From Piscinibacterium candidicorallinum (GTDB taxonomy: Bacteria > Pseudomonadota > Gammaproteobacteria > Burkholderiales > Burkholderiaceae_C), in the NCBI RefSeq assembly GCF_047549485.1, contig NZ_CP180191.1, positions 186,001-250,000 on the forward strand: a DNA stretch of 64,000 nt. The letters are read 5' to 3'. How positions within the stretch are numbered: position 1 is the first letter of the stretch; each line of letters opens with the position of its first letter. Both the position numbers and the translations under genes were made by a program. The notes under the pieces were generated by a model. The model saw only the letters and a program-made list of their open reading frames with translations, was not told where the DNA came from and ran no database searches. Below are positions 8,041 through 17,031 of this stretch, piece by piece.

Positions 8041-8487
8041 TCAGAGCTTGGAGGACGTGATGTCCTCGTCCTTGCCCTCTCCGCCGGGCTTGCCGTCGGC
8101 GCCGTAGCTGAAGATTTCGAATTCGGCGCCACCAAGCCCTGGCTTGAGGTATTGATAAGGGTTGCCCCAAGGGTCTGGGTTGAGCTTTTCCACGTAGCCG
8201 CCAGCCTTCCAGTTGTTGGGAATCGGGGCCACCGTCGGCTTCGCTACAAGTGCCTGCAGACCCTGCTGTGTGGTGGGGTAGTTGTTGTTGTCTAGGTAGT
8301 ACATCTGCAACGCCCGCTTCATCGTCGTGATCTCAATCCCCGCCGCCTTGCGCCTCGCGTCGTCACTTCGCCCCAGGATGCGGGGTGCTGCAAACGCTGC
8401 AATGACAGCGATGATGGTGATCACCACCATGATCTCGATGAGCGTGAAGCCGCGCGCGCGGCGGGCGAAAGTGATGGACGTCGACAT
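8041..8487 (-). CDS. gspG: Type II secretion major pseudopilin GspG
   Basis: A 148-residue major pseudopilin. The leader ends at ARRARG, followed by FTLIEIMVVITIIAVIAAFA. The GspG signature is clear: ALQMYYLDNNNYPTTQQGLQAL, then DPWGNPYQYL and a calcium-site region near FSYGADGKPGGEGKDEDI. It polymerises into the periplasmic piston. The start ATG at 8487 is chosen over an upstream alternative because it gives a leader of normal length. It is divergent from gspC with a 167-bp promoter region between. Confidence 0.95.
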   Translation of the reverse strand: MSTSITFARRARGFTLIEIMVVITIIAVIAAFAAPRILGRSDDARRKAAGIEITTMKRALQMYYLDNNNYPTTQQGLQALVAKPTVAPIPNNWKAGGYVEKLNPDPWGNPYQYLKPGLGGAEFEIFSYGADGKPGGEGKDEDITSSKL

Positions 8488-8654
8488 GCGGTTCCGAAGC
8501 CTTGTGGAGAGGGCGAAGCGAGGCGGTTGCGCCGTGCAGCCCAGCTTGGGCCGGCCACGCGCGGAGAAGTTTCGTAACGAGCGCAGTGCATCGCAATGCG
8601 CCAACAACGCAACTTGCGGGAATAATAGCCAGCGACTTCTTCCTGTGCGTGTTG

Positions 8655-9236
8655 ATGAACTCCGTCTGGTTACCAAGGATTACGACCCTGCTGCTGGCCG
8701 CGCTGCTCGCGGTCATCTGCGTGTTCTGGTTCACCAAGCTCGCCGCCGGCGTGCCGCAGGGTGCTGCGCGCACGCTCACGCCGGACACCTCCCTGTCCGA
8801 GGCACCGCCACGCGATCTGACCAACCTGTTTGGCGGGGCTGCGCTGGCCACCGACAGCAGCATCAAGCTGCTCGGGCTGATTGCCGAACGTGATGGCGGC
8901 GGCCGCGCGCTGATCAGCCTGAATGACGGGCCGCCCAAGTCCTACGCCGTGGGCAAGGACATCGCGCCCGGCTTGGTGCTCAAGCAACTGGAGGCGCGTG
9001 CGGCGCTGATCGAGCGCAACGGCCAGCCCGTGCGCGTGGCCCTGCCGCCGCCTTCGGCCACGATCGCCGGGGCGATCAACACGGCCGCGCCGCGCGCCAT
9101 GCCGCAGACTCTGCCGCCCGGCGGTGTGATGCCCGTACTGCCCGGCAGCCAGGTGCCCTCGCAACTCGTGCCTGTGCAGAGCAACCCCGCACCCGAGGGC
9201 AAGGAGCGGGATCCGGGGGCGCCACAGCCCGGTTGA
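8655..9236 (+). CDS. gspC: Type II secretion inner-membrane protein GspC
   Basis: A 193-residue protein with one transmembrane segment (about 8-28) and a homology region (about 55-115, KLLGLIAERDGGGRALISL and KSYAVGKDIAPG) that contacts secretin GspD. A Pro-rich tail replaces the PDZ or coiled-coil domain seen in many GspC proteins. It belongs to the short betaproteobacterial form. gspD does not follow; the next gene is vgrG. Confidence 0.85.
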   Translation: MNSVWLPRITTLLLAALLAVICVFWFTKLAAGVPQGAARTLTPDTSLSEAPPRDLTNLFGGAALATDSSIKLLGLIAERDGGGRALISLNDGPPKSYAVGKDIAPGLVLKQLEARAALIERNGQPVRVALPPPSATIAGAINTAAPRAMPQTLPPGGVMPVLPGSQVPSQLVPVQSNPAPEGKERDPGAPQPG

Positions 9237-9581
9237 TTTGAGTCGAAATCGGCCGTGATTTGGTGATGTCAATTGGCGGCCAAGATCCGCACGGATCATG
9301 CGGTAAGTGCCCTATATCGATCACAAGATCATTTCTTTTCGGCCACTGAGACTGTGGCCCGTGCCCTGCAGTTCCGCCCAAACCCGGCCGCGATCCCCCA
9401 CCCACGGTATCTGAGCGTCCTGCGAGCAGCGGTTCATACCCAGTCGGCGCGATGGTGGGTAGATGATCAAGATGCACGCTCTGCGTAGACTGCCCTGCAG
9501 AACAGCCGGCGCGCGCAGCCCGTGTCCCCGTCCTCCCGGGGGCCTGAGTGCGATGCGCGCAAGCCGGTCGGGGATCGCTCC
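9237..9581. other. Intergenic region upstream of vgrG
   Basis: 345 bp without a supported gene. The first 100 bp (9237-9340) are relatively AT-rich and may hold the vgrG promoter, but no -35/-10 pair, sigma-54 site or terminator stands out. Confidence 0.5.
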
Positions 9582-12437
9582 ATGGTCACAGCCACCTCAG
9601 GCGCAGCCGCTGCTGCGCGCAGCCTGCTTGCGGGCGCCACACCGCTGGCTCAGCTCGGCACCCGCGCCGGCCTGGCCGCATCGCCCCTGCTGTTTCACCG
9701 GCTCGAATCCCGCAGCCGCTTGAACAGCACCGAGCCCAGCACCCTGCAGTTCCTCTCGCTGGACGCCGGCATCGACCTGCATGGCCTCTTGGGCGAGCAC
9801 TTCACCACCTACCTGCGCCTGAACCTGGCTGAAGCGAAGACCCGCCCCTTCGACGGCATCGTGCAGTCCGCGCGGCAGCTCGATCAAGTGGGTCGCTTCA
9901 CCCGCTACGAAGTCACCCTGCGCCCCTGGCTGTGGTTCCTGAGCCTCACCACCGATTGCAAGATCTTCCAGGACGCAAGCGTCCCCGAGATCCTTGCTGC
10001 CGTGCTGGGCGATCACGCGATTGCCAAGAGCGAGTTCAAGCTCACCCACGCCTACCCCAAGCGGCCCTACACCGTGCAGTACCGGGAGAGCGATCTGGCC
10101 CTCATCAACCGCCTGTGCGAGCTCGAAGGCATCACCTACCACGTCGTGCACCATCCGGCCGAAGGCGCCGGCTCAGGTGCAGGCGCCCTGCTCGGCGCCA
10201 ATCCGGGGCCAGGCAGCCACAGCATCGTCTTCACCGACAGCGCGGCCAAACATGCCGACTGCCCAGGCTACGAGACCGTCCCCTTCCACGCCCAGGTGGG
10301 CAGCCGCCGCGAGGACGAACAGGCCCTGCTCAGCTGGACCGAGCAGCGCAGCATCGCCGCATCCAGCGTCACCTTGAGCGACTACGCCTTCCTCAAGCCC
10401 GGCGCCCCCCAAACCGGCGGCCGGGCCGATACGAGCCTGAGCGCTCAGCTGCAAGGCGCCCATGCCGAGATCTACGAGGCACCGGGTCAGTTCCACAAGG
10501 AAAGCCGCGAGGAGTCCACCGCAGAGCATCAGGCCCAGGTGCTGCTCGAATCGATCGCCACCGGCACCCGCACTTGGACGGGGGCCACCAGCGCCCGCGG
10601 CTTGAGCACCGGTGGCTGCTTCACCCTCACCAAACACCCCCAGGCCGGGCAGAACGGCCACTACCTCATCACCGGCGAGCGCTGCACGGTGGTGTTTGCC
10701 AGCTACGAAGGAGTGAGCGGGACAGAGGAGCGTCCCAGTGGACGCTCCTCTGCCAGCGAGCTCCAAGCCGCGTACTCGCGGCGCGGTGGGTCGCCGAGCC
10801 TCGAAGAAGTGCTCAGTGCCGGCGGCGCCTACTTCCACGCCGAGATCAGCGCCCAGCGCAGCGAGCAGCCCCATCGCCCGGCGCGCACCACACCGCGGCC
10901 GCAGATCCACAGCATCCAGACCGCCACCGTGGTCGGCAGCGGTGCCGGCGAGATCCACACCGACGCCCACGGCCGCATCAAGGTGCACTTCCACTGGGAT
11001 CGCTACGGTCAAAGGAACGGGCAAGACAGCTGCTGGCTGCGGGTTGCCCAGCCCTGGGCCGGGGCCAACTGGGGCGCGCAGTTCCTGCCCCGTGTGGGCC
11101 AGGAGGTGATCGTCAGCTTCGTCGAGGGCGACCCCGACGCGCCGATCGCCACCGGCCGCCTGTACAACGCCGAGCAGCGAGCCGCCGCCTTCAGCGATGC
11201 GGGCAGCCTGCCGGGCAACCAGGCCCTGGCGGGGTTCAAGAGCAAGGAGCTCAACGGATCGGGCTACAACCAGCTGCTGTTCGATGACACCGCCGGGCAA
11301 GTGCGCCTGCAGCTGGCCACAACCCACGGCGCCAGCCAGCTCAACCTGGGGTATCTGATGCACCCCAGAGCCGATCAGGCCGAAGAGGCTGGTGCCGTGG
11401 ACAAGCCCAGCGCCGAACCGCGCGGCGAAGGCTTCGAGCTGCGCACCGACCACTGGGGCGCCATCCGCGCGGCCAAGGGCCTGCTCATCACCACCGACGG
11501 GCGCGCGCAAGCCGTGGGCGGGGCGCTGGATCGCAATGAGCTGATTGCCGTGCTGCAAGAAGCCCTGACCCTCGCACAAAGCCTCACCGAGAACGCCAGC
11601 CAGGCCGGTGCGGCCACCGCCAAGGACGAGAAGGACGCCAAGGGCCCGGACCACGCCCCGCAGGAGACCCAGCTCAAGGAGGTGAAGGGGCTTGCGGCTG
11701 GCGCCAACAACGAACCAGACAACACCGACCCCAGCGCCAACCACCTGGCCCTGCACAGCCCGGCAGGCATTGCGATGGCCAGCCCGCACAGCGTGACCCT
11801 GGCGGCGGGCCAGACGCTGGATCAGGTGGCCGCAAAGCACGTCCAACTCACCAGCGGGCAGCAGACGCACGTCCACGCGGGCACGGGCATCCGGCAATAC
11901 ACCCACTCAGGCGGCATCCATCAGATCGCTCACCAGGGCAAGGTGCTGATCCAGAGCCAGCACGATGACACCGTCATCAATGCCGAACAGGCCATCCACC
12001 TCAGCGCATCACAGAAGCACATCCTGCTGGAGGCCAAGGAGCACATCACCTTGGCCACCGAGGGCGGCGGATACATCACACTCAAAGGCGGGAACGTCGA
12101 GATCGGGCTGCCGGGAGCGTTCACGCCCAAGGCGAGCAAGCATGCGTGGCAGGGCGCTGCCAAGATGGCGATGAAGCCCGTCGACTTTCCCGACACCAAG
12201 CACTGGATTGGCGTGAACTATCTAGACCCGATGGGGCCAGCAAGCGGTCTGGGCATCACCGGAGTCGCCTACAAGATTCTGTTCGATGACGGAAGCAGCA
12301 TTGCTGGCAAGACCGACGGGCAGGGGAAGGGTCGACACGAGAACGTCGACAACAAGGTCGTCAAGGAAGTCATCTACGAGCCGCGTACGCCCGACGACGA
12401 AAAGCCGCACGCACCTTTGAGCGATCTGACGGGCTGA
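9582..12437 (+). CDS. vgrG: Type VI secretion spike protein VgrG with C-terminal extension
   Basis: A 951-residue VgrG. The gp27-like base is about 30-430. A gp5 OB domain is about 438-540, with GRIKVHFHWDRYG, VAQPWAG and PRVGQEVIVSF. A beta-helix/DUF2345 needle is about 560-850. The last 100 or so residues (from KPVDFPDTKHWIG on) lie beyond the needle and probably dock the effector encoded next. The ATG at 9582 fits the usual VgrG N-terminus better than the upstream GTG at 9522. No T6SS core genes are in the window, so this is an orphan vgrG island. Confidence 0.93.
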   Translation: MVTATSGAAAAARSLLAGATPLAQLGTRAGLAASPLLFHRLESRSRLNSTEPSTLQFLSLDAGIDLHGLLGEHFTTYLRLNLAEAKTRPFDGIVQSARQLDQVGRFTRYEVTLRPWLWFLSLTTDCKIFQDASVPEILAAVLGDHAIAKSEFKLTHAYPKRPYTVQYRESDLALINRLCELEGITYHVVHHPAEGAGSGAGALLGANPGPGSHSIVFTDSAAKHADCPGYETVPFHAQVGSRREDEQALLSWTEQRSIAASSVTLSDYAFLKPGAPQTGGRADTSLSAQLQGAHAEIYEAPGQFHKESREESTAEHQAQVLLESIATGTRTWTGATSARGLSTGGCFTLTKHPQAGQNGHYLITGERCTVVFASYEGVSGTEERPSGRSSASELQAAYSRRGGSPSLEEVLSAGGAYFHAEISAQRSEQPHRPARTTPRPQIHSIQTATVVGSGAGEIHTDAHGRIKVHFHWDRYGQRNGQDSCWLRVAQPWAGANWGAQFLPRVGQEVIVSFVEGDPDAPIATGRLYNAEQRAAAFSDAGSLPGNQALAGFKSKELNGSGYNQLLFDDTAGQVRLQLATTHGASQLNLGYLMHPRADQAEEAGAVDKPSAEPRGEGFELRTDHWGAIRAAKGLLITTDGRAQAVGGALDRNELIAVLQEALTLAQSLTENASQAGAATAKDEKDAKGPDHAPQETQLKEVKGLAAGANNEPDNTDPSANHLALHSPAGIAMASPHSVTLAAGQTLDQVAAKHVQLTSGQQTHVHAGTGIRQYTHSGGIHQIAHQGKVLIQSQHDDTVINAEQAIHLSASQKHILLEAKEHITLATEGGGYITLKGGNVEIGLPGAFTPKASKHAWQGAAKMAMKPVDFPDTKHWIGVNYLDPMGPASGLGITGVAYKILFDDGSSIAGKTDGQGKGRHENVDNKVVKEVIYEPRTPDDEKPHAPLSDLTG

Positions 12438-12536
12438 TGCTCCTGCACAAGCCCCACAACCCCGATCACCTCAAGGATCGAGGCTCGCCACCGAGCGCCG
12501 ACCCATCCTGACCTGAAAGTTCGAAGCACTTTCCCC

Positions 12537-14078
12537 ATGGCCACCGAGAACCAGATTCGCGACGCACTCACCTGGCTGCACAACGATCAGCCGGCGCCGG
12601 AGGACAAAAATGTCTGGGAGTGGCTTTGGGAGGCGATTCAGGGCGACTTCAACGACAACCGATCCACCGGCCAGATTGCGTTTGACGCGGGGGTGTCCAT
12701 GATCCCCGTGGTGGATCAGATCTGCGATGTGCGCGATCTCATCGCGAACTGCCGCAAGATCAACCAGGACCCCAGCAACACTTGGAGCTGGGTGGCGATC
12801 GTGCTTACGCTGATTGGCCTGTTCCCAAGTCTGGGCTCTCTGGTCAAGGGCGTGTTGAAGATCTTCTTTGCCTTCATCCGCCGCGCCGGGCTCAACCAGC
12901 TGGTCAAGGTGGTGGACGATGCCATGCAGTGGGTGATCACCTATCTGCGCAAGAGGGAGGTGCAGAGGTATCTGAGAGTGCACAAGATTGATGATGTCTT
13001 CCAGTACCTGGCGAACAAGATAAAGACTGCCAAAGCGCAGGTCAGTACCTCAGCGCTTCTGGCGCGATTTGACGATGCGATCAAGGTCATGAGAGACCTC
13101 ATGGACAAAGTCACCTGGATCCCGGGCGCTGGCGCCAAGGCCAAGGCGGCGGTCGATACGGTGCTCAGTGTCAGGCGCATGGCGGACACGTATCTGGCCA
13201 GGGCTCTCGAGCCTGTACAAAAGATCCTGGACCGCATCATCTACAGGCTGGAGCACGAGGCCCTGTTGAAGCGCAGCGCGATCGTTGATGCTCGCAACAT
13301 CCACTATCGCGGCGCCTTGCCTGAAGCACGGGCGGTCAGTCTCATGAGGACGACGCATCCGCCACCGCGTTGGCTCAGCAGTGGCGCACCCACGGTGTCC
13401 GAAGCCAGCCCGAGACTCTATCGACCCATCGTCGACAAGCGTGTTGCGCAGGGCTGGCCAAGCTTGTCAGACCAGAACATCAAGTCATTTCATCGACTCG
13501 TCGCCGATGAGATCAAGGGGCCGGCAAAGCTGTACCGCATTCTGGCCCCCAACAGCCGCGCGATGAGCGATTGCTGGGTCAGCGAAGACGTCTTCAAGGC
13601 GTTGATGAGCGCGCCGAATCCGCGGGAAGCCTGGCGCAAGCATCTGGCTGTCTGGCCGGACTGGAACGTCAACGGGCAGTTCGTTGTGTATGACGTGAAA
13701 GAGGGTCAGACACTCAAGGTGTGGCGCGGCGAAGCATCAAGCCAGACCAAGGACGTTTTGCCCGGCAAGCACCTCCAAGGGGGGTGGGAGCAGGTCGTCT
13801 TCAATGTTCCGCGAGGGCATCAGTACAACGACACCATGCGCTACTACCGTGTGGGCGGTGGCAGCGGAAACCGCTTGCAGGGCGTCAAGACGCAAGCGGA
13901 GTTCGATGCATTGCCTGCTGAGGCCAAGGCGCAGTACATCGCGCTGCGGGATCGAATCAATCACCCGAACATCAGCGGACCCTTCGAGACCGGCTGGGGC
14001 TACACAGACTTCGCCGAGCATGCGGCCGATGGTCGAATTGGTCTGCCGTCCCTGGCCGGACAGGTTTCAAGCAACTGA
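12537..14078 (+). CDS. Candidate T6SS effector (toxin)
   Basis: A 513-residue protein directly downstream of vgrG. The N-terminal half has a segment of the type GQIAFDAGVSMIPVVDQICD, two hydrophobic stretches (about 82-100 and 104-120) and amphipathic helices. I recall such regions at the front of other T6SS toxins, where they are thought to act in loading or membrane passage. The C-terminal half (about 300-513) holds LYR with R334, VWRGE with E399 and GGWEQVV with E418. An ADP-ribosyltransferase-like fold is possible, but this is a guess from motif order. The next gene fits an immunity protein. Catalytic activity is unproven. Confidence 0.7.
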   Translation: MATENQIRDALTWLHNDQPAPEDKNVWEWLWEAIQGDFNDNRSTGQIAFDAGVSMIPVVDQICDVRDLIANCRKINQDPSNTWSWVAIVLTLIGLFPSLGSLVKGVLKIFFAFIRRAGLNQLVKVVDDAMQWVITYLRKREVQRYLRVHKIDDVFQYLANKIKTAKAQVSTSALLARFDDAIKVMRDLMDKVTWIPGAGAKAKAAVDTVLSVRRMADTYLARALEPVQKILDRIIYRLEHEALLKRSAIVDARNIHYRGALPEARAVSLMRTTHPPPRWLSSGAPTVSEASPRLYRPIVDKRVAQGWPSLSDQNIKSFHRLVADEIKGPAKLYRILAPNSRAMSDCWVSEDVFKALMSAPNPREAWRKHLAVWPDWNVNGQFVVYDVKEGQTLKVWRGEASSQTKDVLPGKHLQGGWEQVVFNVPRGHQYNDTMRYYRVGGGSGNRLQGVKTQAEFDALPAEAKAQYIALRDRINHPNISGPFETGWGYTDFAEHAADGRIGLPSLAGQVSSN

Positions 14079-14098
14079 TCAGCTGCGGAGCGGCGAAG

Positions 14099-15229
14099 AT
14101 GCAAAACGACAACCCACCCACGCTTCCGCCATGGCAGCAATTGCAAGTCATGGTCCTGTATCACCTCGCAGCGCCTGAGCGCCTGGTTGAACTCATCGCG
14201 GCGCTGGACTCCTGGATTGAGGCGTCCGGTACGACGCTGGATCGCGCGCTGGACCAGGGCCGGGATCGAGCATTCAGTGACCCGCGTTGGGGCGTCCGAG
14301 ATACGCCGTCGAATTGGTCGAGCTATGGCTACGGACTGCTTCTGGACTTCCGCAAGAGCACCGTTGAGGCGCTCGCCCTGCGCGAGGCCGAGATTTACCG
14401 GATGACCGGCCTGAATGGCTGCATCCGAGGGCTGCAGGAGCTGTCTCTGGAGTGGATGACTCCGGACGAGGAACATGACTTTCAAGCACGGATCCGCAGC
14501 GTCGAACGTCTTGCTGCGCCCTTGGACGCAGTCTTTGCGCGCCCGTGTCAATTGAATGACTTCGAGTTGACCGGGTTGGTCAGTGACCTCTCTGAGCACC
14601 TCACGACTGGCGCGCGCTTGAAGCTGCATCCGGAGATCCGTATCAAGTCGGGTCAACGGCCATCGCGCACCGGTGTGTATGTACCCGCGGAGCTGCCCGC
14701 TGCATCCCCTCAATTTCTGTGGTCGGGCGACGAGTTCGGCGCGCCAGGCCCAGCGTGGACGTTCAACTCAACAGGTGACGCCGCGTTGCAGCACGTCGGT
14801 CGGCCGGCACTCTGGGTCAACAAGGCTCAAATGGCGAAGTTCGCCGCGAACGCGGTCGCAAATGGCTTGATGAGCGTCCCACCCCCGTTTGAGGCGCAAG
14901 ACGTCAGCGACGCTGATGTGGCTGGATCATTGGTTGCCATGCAGGCGTTTGAGGCCAGACCCAGCGAATGGATATTCGTGGAGTTGCTTGAGAGTGATCC
15001 CGACGAACAAGCGTCCACAAGGGTTGACGACTCAACCGCTTCTGAGGCGGCAAAGCGCATGGAAGCCTACGCTGGCCAACCTTGCCCACGCACTGGCTGG
15101 TGGCGCACAGCCGCCCGTCTGGGCGAGCGGCGCTACGTCGAAATGGGCAAACCCATGCCCGATATCCAAAGCCGCACCCACGGCGTGATCATCTGGTACT
15201 TCGACGACGACCAGCGCGATACGCTTTAG
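14099..15229 (+). CDS. Probable immunity protein (Imm71/Imm72-like)
   Basis: A 376-residue soluble protein without signal peptide or membrane segment, 20 bp after the candidate effector. The C-terminal motif C-P-R-T-G-W-W-R-T-A followed by RRYVEMGKPMPD and GVIIWYFD recalls the Imm71/Imm72 immunity families of polymorphic toxin systems. The N-terminal half is helical. Position and family resemblance suggest that it neutralises the upstream toxin. It could instead be an accessory chaperone, but the family match argues against that. Confidence 0.65.
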   Translation: MQNDNPPTLPPWQQLQVMVLYHLAAPERLVELIAALDSWIEASGTTLDRALDQGRDRAFSDPRWGVRDTPSNWSSYGYGLLLDFRKSTVEALALREAEIYRMTGLNGCIRGLQELSLEWMTPDEEHDFQARIRSVERLAAPLDAVFARPCQLNDFELTGLVSDLSEHLTTGARLKLHPEIRIKSGQRPSRTGVYVPAELPAASPQFLWSGDEFGAPGPAWTFNSTGDAALQHVGRPALWVNKAQMAKFAANAVANGLMSVPPPFEAQDVSDADVAGSLVAMQAFEARPSEWIFVELLESDPDEQASTRVDDSTASEAAKRMEAYAGQPCPRTGWWRTAARLGERRYVEMGKPMPDIQSRTHGVIIWYFDDDQRDTL

Positions 15230-15298
15230 GCAGCGGTTCAGTCGGCATGCGCAGGCGCGCATACTCGCGCCTGTCCAATGATTCTTGAGAACACGCGA

Positions 15299-16300
15299 AT
15301 GTCGCTGACGCCCCTGATCCAGACCCATCGCGGTGGCACGCCGGAGTGCGCCTTCTTCGGTGCAGTCGCTGTCACGGACTCGACCGGCCAGGTACTCGCG
15401 TCGTCAGGAGATCCGTACTTCGTCACCTTCACGCGCTCGACGCTTAAGGCACTGCAGGCCCTGCCCTTCGTGGCCGCGGGGGGTGTGCGAAAGCTGGGCT
15501 GGGGGGATGAGGAACTGGCGCTCATGTGCGCCAGCCACAACGGCGAGGATGCGCATGTGGCGGTGGTCGATCGCATGCTTCAGTCCGCCGGCATGCAGGT
15601 GCGCCAATTGCAGTGCGGCTGTCATGTGCCCTACCGCTTCAATGACCAGCCGGCACCTGCGGGTTTTGCGTATGACGAGCGGCACCACAACTGCTCGGGC
15701 AAGCATGCGGGCATGCTCGCGTGGTGTGCCGTCAATGGCGCAGATCCCGGGCTCTACATCGAGCCGGATTCTCCGCTTCAGCGCGCCATCCGCCGGGATG
15801 TGGCGCGGGCCGTTCGCATGGAGGAATCGCAGCTCAGGATGGGCATCGACGGCTGCTCCGCACCCAACTACGCCATGCCCCTGTCCGCGTTGGCGACAGG
15901 CTACGCGCGCTTGGCGCACGGCGCGGCGGATGGCGAGTTCGGCGAGGCCTTCGAGGCGCTCGGGCAGGCGATGTCGGCGCACCCGCTGCTGGTGTCAGGC
16001 ACCGGCCGCAACGATGAAGCCTTCATGCGCATCGGCCGTGGCGACTGGGTGACCAAGGTGGGCGCAGATGGCGTGCAGGCGCTGGGCAGTCGCTCGCGCG
16101 GCGAGGCGATCGCCATCAAGATCGGCGACGGCAGCAAGATTGCGCTGTATGCCGCAGCGGTGGAGGCCATGGCTCAACGCGGCTGGCTGGATGCAGCGCA
16201 GGCCGAGGCGCTGGAGCCCTGGCGTGCCCGAGAAATCCGAAACATTCGCGGCAACGTGGTGGGTGAGCGGCGCGCCGTCTTCAAGCTTCAGGCTGCCTGA
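15299..16300 (+). CDS. L-asparaginase II (thermolabile, AnsA type)
   Basis: A 333-residue enzyme of the Asparaginase_II family (PF06089), unrelated to the E. coli type. It hydrolyses L-asparagine to aspartate and ammonia. It carries the beta-lactamase-like Ser-x-x-Lys pair S47-K50 (RSTLKALQ), S79 in CASHNGE, C132 and K135 in NCSGKHAG, and Cys in GIDGCSAPNY. These correspond to the catalytic and metal-site residues of the Rhizobium etli enzyme. No signal peptide, so cytoplasmic. The ATG at 15299 is preferred over one at 15278. It stands alone between the T6SS island and a convergent SPOR gene. Confidence 0.9.
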   Translation: MSLTPLIQTHRGGTPECAFFGAVAVTDSTGQVLASSGDPYFVTFTRSTLKALQALPFVAAGGVRKLGWGDEELALMCASHNGEDAHVAVVDRMLQSAGMQVRQLQCGCHVPYRFNDQPAPAGFAYDERHHNCSGKHAGMLAWCAVNGADPGLYIEPDSPLQRAIRRDVARAVRMEESQLRMGIDGCSAPNYAMPLSALATGYARLAHGAADGEFGEAFEALGQAMSAHPLLVSGTGRNDEAFMRIGRGDWVTKVGADGVQALGSRSRGEAIAIKIGDGSKIALYAAAVEAMAQRGWLDAAQAEALEPWRAREIRNIRGNVVGERRAVFKLQAA

Positions 16301-16306
16301 GCCGGG

Positions 16307-16325
16307 CGGCGCCGGCGGTGCGCCG
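16307..16325. terminator. GC hairpin between convergent genes
   Basis: CGGCGC and GCGCCG arms (16307-16312 and 16320-16325) with a seven-base loop lie between the asparaginase and SPOR-protein stops. There is no clear T-run on either side, so intrinsic termination is only possible. Confidence 0.35.
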
Positions 16326-16339
16326 GCAGCCTGTGGATC

Positions 16340-17017
16340 TTAGCGGCAGGCGCCCCAAGCGGCTGTGCTCGCCGGCAGGCTGATCTGCCGCAGCTTCTCG
16401 GCCAGCGGCGCGGGTGCATCGCGCACCTGCAGATAGCTGCGCGTCTGGCCGGTACGGCGTTCGATGCGCGCCGTGCGGACGCCCTGTGTGCTGAGCACAT
16501 CCAGACGCCGCTTCGCATTGGCCTCGACATCGAACAGGCCCAGCGAAATCCACCGTCCGCGCACGTCTTCGGTCATGGCCATGTCTGTGACTTTCAGGCC
16601 ACGCAGTTCCACCATCTTGCGCTCGGTGGTCGGGCGGTCCACGTAGGGGCCCATGATCACGGCGTACTCCGCGCCCACGGTGCGCTCGGCGGTGTCGATC
16701 TTCGCACCGGCAGCGTTCAGTTCATCGCCAGGCAGCGCAGCGCGTGCGCGTGCGAGCGCGTCCGTGTCGAAGCCGCCCCACTCCAGGCAGGCGGCGCGTT
16801 CAGTTGCCGCGTCCTGAGCGCGCACCTTGCTCGCGGCTCCGCTCACAGCTTTCTCGAGCTCCACCTCAGACAACACCTTGAATCGCTCTGCCTGCACCTG
16901 GGCATCCAGGCGCGCCGGCTCGCGGGACTGGCCGGGCAGCACCGGGCCTAGCCAGCCCTTCCAGGCTGCGAGCACCAGCAGATTGAGCGCGAGAAGCAGG
17001 ACGAAGAGGATTCGCAT
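16340..17017 (-). CDS. SPOR-domain membrane protein
   Basis: A 225-residue protein with an N-terminal transmembrane anchor (about 2-20) and a C-terminal SPOR-like domain (about 110-195, YAVIMGPYVDRPTTERKMVEL and WISLGLFDVEANAKRRLDVL). SPOR domains bind glycan strands lacking stem peptides at the septum. It is the third gene of a birA-coaX-SPOR operon, 14 bp after coaX, an arrangement common in betaproteobacteria. Two Cys (ACLEW, GACR) could pair in the periplasm. Confidence 0.8.
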   Translation of the reverse strand: MRILFVLLLALNLLVLAAWKGWLGPVLPGQSREPARLDAQVQAERFKVLSEVELEKAVSGAASKVRAQDAATERAACLEWGGFDTDALARARAALPGDELNAAGAKIDTAERTVGAEYAVIMGPYVDRPTTERKMVELRGLKVTDMAMTEDVRGRWISLGLFDVEANAKRRLDVLSTQGVRTARIERRTGQTRSYLQVRDAPAPLAEKLRQISLPASTAAWGACR

Positions 17018-17031
17018 GAGAGATCAGAGGA

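Noticed and set aside
8488..8676. N-terminal extension of gspG to 8676
   Set aside because: It would place about 60 residues before the prepilin leader and run into gspC; the ATG at 8487 gives a normal leader.
10173..11906. A 577-codon minus-strand frame over vgrG
   Set aside because: Antisense shadow of vgrG, which has clear domains on plus.
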